In this document: piece by piece, positions 5,803-10,472 of the stretch | Layout of the letters: each line of letters begins with the position of its first letter | Position numbering within the stretch: position 1 is the first letter of the stretch | Source of the DNA: Bdellovibrionales bacterium | GTDB lineage: Bacteria > Bdellovibrionota > UBA1018 > CAIMNF01 | Assembly: GCA_947457605.1 (NCBI GenBank) | Contig: CANGWP010000075.1 | Coordinates: forward strand, 1 to 10,472 | Direction of reading: 5' to 3' | DNA: 10,472 nt | Position numbers and translations under genes: made by a program | Notes under the pieces: generated by a model | Databases searched by the model: none | What the model was told of the DNA's origin: nothing | What the model saw: the letters and a program-made list of their open reading frames with translations, nothing else

Positions 5803-6258
5803 ATGGCACAGAAGGTAATCAAACGTAAAAGCAGAAGAAAAGCACAGTATGACAATTCCGCAGGCTTGTCCGCAACCGTTGCGAAAGTCGATGCAGGCGT
5901 AGTTCGTTCAAATCTCCCTGAGTTTTCCGCAGGGGACACTGTGAAGGTTCACGTAAAGATCAAAGAGGGTGAAAAAGAGCGGATCCAGCTTTTCGAAGGA
6001 ACCGTGATCAAGCGTGGAAACCGTGGTGCTGGAAAATCCTTCATCGTGCGCAAGATTTCTCACGGCGTGGGTGTGGAGCGTATTTTCCTCGAGAGCTCTC
6101 CAAGTGTTGCCGAGGTGGAAGTGGTGAGCCGCGGTAAGGTTCGTCGTTCCAAGCTGTACTACATCCGTGGTCTTGAAGGGAAAGCTGCCAAGATCGAAAG
6201 TGATGTGCAGTCTCGCGAGTCCGCAGCCGCATCGGCAGCTGCCAAGTCGAAGAACTGA
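5803..6258 (+). CDS. rplS: 50S ribosomal protein L19
   Basis: The 151-residue product contains the whole L19 core: PEFSAGDTVKVHVKI (from about residue 39), RIQLFEGTVIKRGNRG, FIVRKISHGVGVERIF, and the end RRSKLYYIRGLEGKAAKI. L19 sits at the 30S-50S interface. It is longer than the ~115 residues typical of E. coli L19. There is a basic N-terminal extension of roughly 20 residues (VIKRKSRRKAQY) and an alanine/serine-rich C-terminal tail of about 18. GGAG lies 8 bases before the ATG. The gene is separated from the SPOUT gene by the inverted repeat and a likely promoter, and is followed 11 bases later by rnhB. A terminator-like hairpin in the rnhB 5' end would serve as its 3' end. Confidence 0.96.
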   Translation: MAQKVIKRKSRRKAQYDNSAGLSATVAKVDAGVVRSNLPEFSAGDTVKVHVKIKEGEKERIQLFEGTVIKRGNRGAGKSFIVRKISHGVGVERIFLESSPSVAEVEVVSRGKVRRSKLYYIRGLEGKAAKIESDVQSRESAAASAAAKSKN

Positions 6259-6269
6259 TTTCAAAATTC

Positions 6270-6983
6270 ATGAAAATCAAAAAGCCCGAGGCGTTGGTTC
6301 CGGATCTGAGTTCGGAGGTAGCCCTCGGGTTTTTTCGTTCTGAATTTCTCATCATCGGGGTCGATGAGGTCGGGCGCGGGTGTCTTGCGGGACCAGTGGT
6401 CGCCGGGGCTGCAGCTCTTGATCCTGCTTTTCTTTTGGAGCTTGGATTTAGCGCCGAGGGATTTAGGCCTGATCTCTCAAAGGAGACACAGCCGAATCTG
6501 CATCCCTTGCTGCTTGTGAAGGACAGCAAACTCATTCCCGAAAAGGATCGTGAGCCGCTGATGCTTGCGATCTCAGGGCAGGGGATCCTTGCCCATGCGG
6601 TGTCGGAGGCGGATGTTGCGGAGATCGCCTCTCTCAACATCCTTCATGCGTCGATGCTTGCGATGGAGCGGGCGGTTTGTGCGGTTGAAGAAAAGCTCGG
6701 TCGAAAAGCGGATCTGGTTCTGATCGATGGCAATCGGGTGCCAAAGGGCCTTCAGGATCGTGGACGTGCAATCGTAAAAGGGGATCAAAAATCGCTATCC
6801 ATCGCCTGTGCCTCGATATTCGCGAAAGTGCATCGGGACGCGCTCATGGAGACGCTGGAGGCAAAGTATCCGGGCTACGGACTTTCAAAACACAAAGGCT
6901 ATCCCACGCCCTTCCACAAAGCGCAGATCAAAAACCTTGGCGCCACTCCCATTCACCGTGAAGGATTTAACGGGGTCAGTTAG
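6270..6983 (+). CDS. rnhB: Ribonuclease HII
   Basis: RNase HII cuts RNA in RNA/DNA hybrids and starts removal of single ribonucleotides from DNA. The active-site acids are visible: GVDEVGRG (D32, E33), LIDGN (D153) and KGDQKSLSIACASIFAKV (D172). The GRG motif for recognising the RNA-DNA junction, LNILHASMLAM (122-132) and the late HKGYPTPFH motif are also present. At 237 residues it is longer than E. coli RnhB (198). It has a ~25-residue N-terminal lead and an extra stretch at about 51-80 between the first strand and the VKDSKL motif. The ATG has no clear Shine-Dalgarno site. The next possible in-frame starts (TTG 6294, CTG 6306) lie in the loop of the hairpin at 6279-6335, so any start must be read through or from that hairpin. 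The 3' end overlaps the asparaginase gene tail by 8 bases. Confidence 0.95.
   Translation: MKIKKPEALVPDLSSEVALGFFRSEFLIIGVDEVGRGCLAGPVVAGAAALDPAFLLELGFSAEGFRPDLSKETQPNLHPLLLVKDSKLIPEKDREPLMLAISGQGILAHAVSEADVAEIASLNILHASMLAMERAVCAVEEKLGRKADLVLIDGNRVPKGLQDRGRAIVKGDQKSLSIACASIFAKVHRDALMETLEAKYPGYGLSKHKGYPTPFHKAQIKNLGATPIHREGFNGVS
6279..6335 (+). terminator. Terminator-like hairpin inside the rnhB 5' coding region
   Basis: CCCGAGG (6285-6291) pairs perfectly with CCTCGGG (6323-6329), followed by six T (6330-6335). The stem extends to 13 pairs because AAAAAG (6279-6284) faces the T-run, with one G-U pair. The ~31-base loop has a small inner stem, TCCG with CGGA (6299-6302 and 6313-6316). It has the form of an intrinsic terminator for rplS, yet it lies within codons 4-22 of rnhB. 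Confidence 0.7.
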
Positions 6984-8076
6984 AGGACTCGTCGCTCAAG
7001 TTTTTGGACCAGTTGGATCGAAGCCATGTCAGGTATGGGTTTTTTCCCATGCCCTCGTGAATCCGCTTTCGCAGGTGCAGCATTTGGGCTTTGGCAAATG
7101 CTGCCTCAGGGGTGAGATCGTGACACCAAAGCACTCCTTCTCGCACGAGGGTTTTGCCCGCGGCATAGGCCTGAAGATTCATGGGAGCATCCTCACGCTC
7201 CGTGATGGCAAACACCGGGACTGAGGCCTTTTTCGCGGATCGCAGAAACTGCAGAAACGACGGGTTCTCGGTGGGGGCGGTACCTGAAGTGAAAAGCGTA
7301 AGCAGAATTCCATCCAAGGACTCAAGGAACTTTGGATCAAAGACTTGCCCGGGAAATTCAGGCGTCACTTCGAGCTTAAGGATCAGTGCGCTTTTGCCGC
7401 TGACTTTTGATTTAGAGCCCGATTTCCCAATGTCAAATCGGTGTCCTAATGTTGAGAGTTTCGGAAGGTGGAAGATGGAATTCCGGTATTGAATCAATCC
7501 TCCGACCTTGGCAAGAATCGGGAATCTTGGACTTTCAAATGCGGCAAAGCGAAGGGCGCTTAATTTTCTCACCCTTGTGCCTAAGAATAGTTCATCGTGG
7601 AATGCCACCATCACACGGTTCTTGAGTTCGCGGGGGGCATGCGCTGCCACCTCAAGAGCGGTGAGGAGATTTCCCCTCGCATCATTGCGAAGAGCGCTGA
7701 GCGGCTTTTGTGCGCCAGTGAGCACAACGGGAATGGAACTTTGGCCAAGAATGTAGGAAAGGGCGCTTGCGGTATAGGCGAGGGTATCGGTTCCATGAAG
7801 AACCACCGCGCCATCATAGATTTTTGAGCTCTCCCGAATCATGTTCGCAATGGTGAGCCAATGAGGCAGCCCCATCTGACAACTGTCGGTATTGAATGCA
7901 ATCCTCACATCGCACTTCGCAATTCGTTTCATTTCAGGCACGCCCTGCTCAAGCCTCGCCTTAAGCTCAGGTCCGGAGAGATCCGGAATCTCGAGGCTTT
8001 CCGACATCCCAAAGGTTCCCCCCGTGTAAATCACGAGGATATTCTTGGTTTTCCTGCGATATTGTACCGATTTCAT
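6976..8076 (-). CDS. ansA: Type I L-asparaginase
   Basis: The enzyme hydrolyses L-asparagine to aspartate and ammonia. With no signal peptide and a VIYTGGTFGM start it fits the cytoplasmic type I class. From ATG 8076 it has 366 residues. Catalytic landmarks by family comparison are the nucleophilic T21 in YTGGTFGM, S65 in NTDSCQM, T96 and D97 in VLHGTDTLAYTASAL, and K171 in GTRVRKLSALRF. SCQM replaces the more usual SSNM-like sequence. A lysine/serine-rich insert lies at about 215-230. I chose ATG 8076 because GAGGA lies 7 bases upstream; a longer in-frame version from 8139 would overlap slyD and adds no family sequence. The 3' end overlaps convergent rnhB by 8 bases with no separate terminator. 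Relation to the neighbouring genes is not evident. Confidence 0.93.
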   Translation of the reverse strand: MKSVQYRRKTKNILVIYTGGTFGMSESLEIPDLSGPELKARLEQGVPEMKRIAKCDVRIAFNTDSCQMGLPHWLTIANMIRESSKIYDGAVVLHGTDTLAYTASALSYILGQSSIPVVLTGAQKPLSALRNDARGNLLTALEVAAHAPRELKNRVMVAFHDELFLGTRVRKLSALRFAAFESPRFPILAKVGGLIQYRNSIFHLPKLSTLGHRFDIGKSGSKSKVSGKSALILKLEVTPEFPGQVFDPKFLESLDGILLTLFTSGTAPTENPSFLQFLRSAKKASVPVFAITEREDAPMNLQAYAAGKTLVREGVLWCHDLTPEAAFAKAQMLHLRKRIHEGMGKNPYLTWLRSNWSKNLSDESSN

Positions 8077-8137
8077 ATGACATTCCTCGGGTTTTATGGT
8101 CTTCTCAGCCCCTACTTTAAAGAAAGGCAGTACCCCC

Positions 8138-8623
8138 ATGGCAACTCAAAAACGGGTGATTTCGTTCCACTATACGCTTACCGATTCTTCCGGGGAAGTG
8201 ATTGATACTTCTCGCGATCAAAATGTTCCCTTTTCCTTCCTCGAAGGTTCAGGACAAATCATTCCAGGGCTTGAAAAAGCACTCGCTCTCTTGAGTGTGG
8301 GTGACAAGCGCAAGGTTGAAGTATTGGCCGCCGATGCGTATGGCACCGTGGATGAGCAACTCATGGTGAAAGTGCCCCGCGAAAAGCTCCCCAATTCTGC
8401 CGAGCTTCAGGAAGGCGATCAGTTTCAAGCCACAGGCCCGAACGGCGAGGTTCTTTTGTTCCGCGTGATCGGAATCGAAGGCGCCGAAGTTGCGCTCGAT
8501 GGAAATCATCCGCTCGCAGGCGAAGATCTTACTTTTGATGTAGAGATGATGGCGATCCGCAATGCCACCCCTGAGGAAATGGCTCATGGGCATGCGCATG
8601 GTGAAGGCGGACATCACCACTGA
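8138..8623 (+). CDS. slyD: SlyD-type FKBP peptidyl-prolyl cis-trans isomerase
   Basis: The 161-residue protein starts with the FKBP strand RVISFHYTLTDSSGEVIDTS and the VPFSFLEGSGQIIPGLEKAL segment (30-50). The insert-in-flap chaperone domain follows at about 70-125 (AYGTVDEQLMVKVPREKLP...), and the FKBP fold closes at DLTFDVEMMAI. The tail HGHAHGEGGHHH is a histidine-rich, probably Ni/Zn-binding end typical of SlyD, though shorter than in E. coli. SlyD helps fold proteins around prolines and delivers nickel to hydrogenase in E. coli; the metal role here is inferred. ATG 8138 has AAAGG 10 bases upstream. Starting at 8096 would add 14 unrelated residues. It is divergent from ansA with only 61 bases between, and is followed by a strong terminator. 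Confidence 0.92.
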   Translation: MATQKRVISFHYTLTDSSGEVIDTSRDQNVPFSFLEGSGQIIPGLEKALALLSVGDKRKVEVLAADAYGTVDEQLMVKVPREKLPNSAELQEGDQFQATGPNGEVLLFRVIGIEGAEVALDGNHPLAGEDLTFDVEMMAIRNATPEEMAHGHAHGEGGHHH

Positions 8624-8645
8624 TTTCCTGCTGAAAAAATTTATT

Positions 8646-8688
8646 TCGGGTGGACTTGATGGATCATCAGGTTCACCCGATTTTTTTT
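8646..8688. terminator. Strong, probably bidirectional intrinsic terminator
   Basis: A 15-pair stem (8646-8660 with 8666-8680, two G-U pairs on the + strand) closes a 5-base loop (GGATC). It is followed by eight T bases (8681-8688). A run of A at 8635-8640 on the other side gives a T-run for minus-strand transcripts. It lies between convergent slyD and the O-antigen-ligase-like gene, whose stop codon (8675-8673) is inside the stem. Confidence 0.9.
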
Positions 8689-9941
8689 GCACTTCTTGCG
8701 ATCGCAATCTGAATCATAAAAAGCATCCCGATCGAAAACATCTGCTGATGCATGACCTTTCCTTCCCAAAAAGTCACATTGGTCAGCCCGTTGAAGTGAA
8801 GGAGAAGGAGTGCAACCGTGATGCCTGAGGCAAGATCCGAAAGGAAGTGATGCCCCTGGTCCTCCGCCAGTTTTCTGGTCTGCAGGGAAAATTGGATCGT
8901 AAACACACTCCAGAGCAAAAATGCGATGGTGCCCAGAATCCCGGTGCCACCCAACATTTCAAAAAAGTTATTGTGGGCATGGCCCCAAAAGTAGTCTTTG
9001 TAATTCTCCGGATGTTTCTCCTGGAAATAGAATCCTGACATTTCCTGGGTCTTGAGCCAGCCGATTCCAGTGATCGGACGGTGTTTGAAGTAATCGATGC
9101 TCGCCTCCCAAAGTCGCAGTCGATCCTGGATTCCCATGGAATTCTGGATGCGCTCCTTCATGGCGGGGGTCTGCGATCCTATCGCCAGAAGCACCAAAAG
9201 GGACGCGGTACAAATCAAGAATGTGCGTGGCTTAAAATACCGGGAAAAGATCAGAATCAACCCGAGCGGAAGCGCAAGCCACGCCGTGCGTGCATAGCTC
9301 AAAAACAGAATCAATACGCCGGAAAATCCGGCAATCCACTCCAGTTTTTTGACCTTTCGATTTCGGATCCAAGCGCCAAGGGCCACCGCAAGTGCGGTGA
9401 AGGCTGGGAAAATCAGGATGCTTGCGGTCGACAGATGGTGCCCTAGAAACAAGGTCGCATGAAAGTGATCCGGGTTCGTGGGAATCACCTGCCGGAGTGG
9501 CCAGCCAGTATTGAATTGGATGATTGAGATCGCACCCAAAAGGATCGTCATCGACCACCAGGCCCGGGTGATGAAGGCAATTCCTTCGAAAGGGTTCAGT
9601 TTTTGTGCACTGAAAACCACGGCCAGGACCAGAGGGCAGATCATGTACCAGATCTTCAGCACCCCGTGGAGAGTAATGTCCGGCTCATGACCGGCATAAG
9701 AGTAGGGAAGCACTTTCGCAACAAGCAAACTCAAGGTGCAAGTCGCAAACAACAAAAGCGCCGTCAATCGATAGGGCTTGTATCCACTGGTTTCGCGGAT
9801 CGGCAGGAATGCGGATGCTCGCATTCCGAAAATTGCGACTCCAAACCAGAGAAACACCAGGAGAAAGCCAAGATTCATTCCGGCCATCGAGGTCAGAGAG
9901 AGGACGGAGTAAAGTGCGAGGATGTTGATGGCAAATCTCAT
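8673..9941 (-). CDS. O-antigen ligase / polymerase family membrane protein (Wzy_C domain)
   Basis: The 422-residue protein is almost wholly membrane-embedded, with about ten or more hydrophobic segments. Wzy_C-family signs are FLSYARTAWLALPLG (213-227, with R218), DRLRLWEASIDYFKHRPITGIGW (273-295) in the large periplasmic loop region, and GHAHNNFFEMLGGTGILG (320-337, H323). In WaaL ligases this loop holds the arginines and the histidine needed to join undecaprenyl-linked O-antigen to lipid A-core at the periplasmic face. WaaL and Wzy-type polymerases look alike, and some family members act on other glycans or proteins, so the exact role is open. The ATG overlaps the stop of the upstream ABC permease gene by 4 bases, so it is probably co-translated with it. 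The gene ends in the terminator stem shared with slyD. Confidence 0.85.
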   Translation of the reverse strand: MRFAINILALYSVLSLTSMAGMNLGFLLVFLWFGVAIFGMRASAFLPIRETSGYKPYRLTALLLFATCTLSLLVAKVLPYSYAGHEPDITLHGVLKIWYMICPLVLAVVFSAQKLNPFEGIAFITRAWWSMTILLGAISIIQFNTGWPLRQVIPTNPDHFHATLFLGHHLSTASILIFPAFTALAVALGAWIRNRKVKKLEWIAGFSGVLILFLSYARTAWLALPLGLILIFSRYFKPRTFLICTASLLVLLAIGSQTPAMKERIQNSMGIQDRLRLWEASIDYFKHRPITGIGWLKTQEMSGFYFQEKHPENYKDYFWGHAHNNFFEMLGGTGILGTIAFLLWSVFTIQFSLQTRKLAEDQGHHFLSDLASGITVALLLLHFNGLTNVTFWEGKVMHQQMFSIGMLFMIQIAIARSAKKIG

Positions 9942-10472
9942 GCAAGTTTCTTCTTCAGATTTTTTTCGAATTTTCTGGCAAGTCTCACAAAGGGGTAGCC
10001 GAGCAAAAAGTAGATGATCGCTACCAGGATTCCAAGACCCAGATGATCAAAATAGGTGGACGCAAGCTGGGAGTAAATGGTCGTAAGCTCGACCATGGTA
10101 ATGACCGAAACCAGGGAAGAATCCTTGATCAGCGAGATAAAGTCATTGGTCATGGGCGGCAGGATGATTCGATACGCCTGCGGAAAGATCACATACACAA
10201 ATCTCTGATAGGGGCTGAGCGCCAAGGCATGAGCGGCCTCGACCTGGCTTTTGGGCACAGCTTCGATTCCGGCTCGATAATTCTCGGCTTCATACGCACC
10301 GTAATTGAGGCCAAGCCCGATCACTGCGGCCACAAAGGGACTTAAATGGAGTCCAAGGTAGGGAAGCCCGAAAAAAATCAGGTACAGCTGAATGAGAAGC
10401 GGCGTACCCCTCAGAACTTCGATCACGGATTGCGAAAGGGGCGGAAGCGGTCCCTTTCCATAAAGCCTGAGC
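9938..10472 (-). CDS. Polar amino acid ABC transporter permease (HisM/GlnP type), C-terminal ~178 residues
   Basis: The frame is open to the right edge, so the N-terminus (first membrane segment) is outside the window. An in-frame GTG at 10426 is an internal valine, not the start: the codons upstream continue the typical sequence PLSQSVIEVLRGTPLLIQL. The protein forms the channel of a transporter for polar amino acids or amino-acid-like solutes in the inner membrane. Visible signs are EVLRGTPLLIQLYLIFFGLP, YGAYEAENYRAGIEAVPKSQ, and the EAA loop that docks to the ATPase (EAAHALALSPYQRFVYVIFPQA), then IILPPMTNDFISLIKDSSL. The matching ATPase and binding protein are not in the window. Its 3' end overlaps the O-antigen-ligase-like gene by 4 bases (ATGA), an unusual partner for a permease. 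Confidence 0.92.
   Translation of the reverse strand, partial: LRLYGKGPLPPLSQSVIEVLRGTPLLIQLYLIFFGLPYLGLHLSPFVAAVIGLGLNYGAYEAENYRAGIEAVPKSQVEAAHALALSPYQRFVYVIFPQAYRIILPPMTNDFISLIKDSSLVSVITMVELTTIYSQLASTYFDHLGLGILVAIIYFLLGYPFVRLARKFEKNLKKKLA

Overview
The window looks like chromosomal DNA of a Gram-negative bacterium. It carries the end of a heptose-epimerase gene for LPS core, an O-antigen-ligase-type protein, a lipoprotein and a Sec-secreted protein. The order rpsP - KH protein - trmD - SPOUT methyltransferase - rplS - rnhB is of the kind found in deltaproteobacteria and Bdellovibrionota. With GC near the middle of the range and a putative lipid hydroxylase, a Bdellovibrio-like organism is my best guess. 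This is inference from gene content, not a proven assignment.

Left part (1-3460): the 3' end of hldD overlaps a SAM-dependent methyltransferase gene. A DEDDy-type exonuclease gene converges on that pair from the minus strand. Divergent from the exonuclease is a small integral-membrane fatty-acid-hydroxylase-family gene. Two minus-strand genes follow for exported proteins of unknown function: a lipoprotein with a duplicated cysteine module, and a Sec-secreted protein.

Centre (3595-6983): a translation and RNA-modification cluster. A likely promoter precedes rpsP (S16), then a KhpA-like KH protein, TrmD and a second SPOUT RNA methyltransferase. A 125-bp imperfect inverted repeat starts directly after the stop codon of the SPOUT gene. 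Beyond it, rplS (L19) appears to have its own promoter, followed by rnhB (RNase HII). No rimM lies between the KH gene and trmD. Two terminator-like hairpins with U-tracts sit at the junctions from a ribosomal-protein gene segment to an enzyme gene: one ends at the trmD ATG, the other lies inside the first codons of rnhB. Together they suggest transcriptional attenuation that keeps the enzymes low relative to S16 and L19.

Right part (6976-10472): a type I L-asparaginase gene on the minus strand overlaps the end of rnhB. A SlyD-type FKBP prolyl isomerase is divergent from it. A strong, probably bidirectional terminator is shared with the convergent O-antigen-ligase-like gene. That gene overlaps by 4 bp the upstream amino-acid ABC permease gene, which runs off the right edge.

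I found no tRNA, rRNA, CRISPR array, intact transposase or prophage gene. Most genes are ordinary housekeeping. The most interesting signals are the paired attenuator-like hairpins with the missing rimM, the inverted-repeat element, and the internally duplicated lipoprotein.
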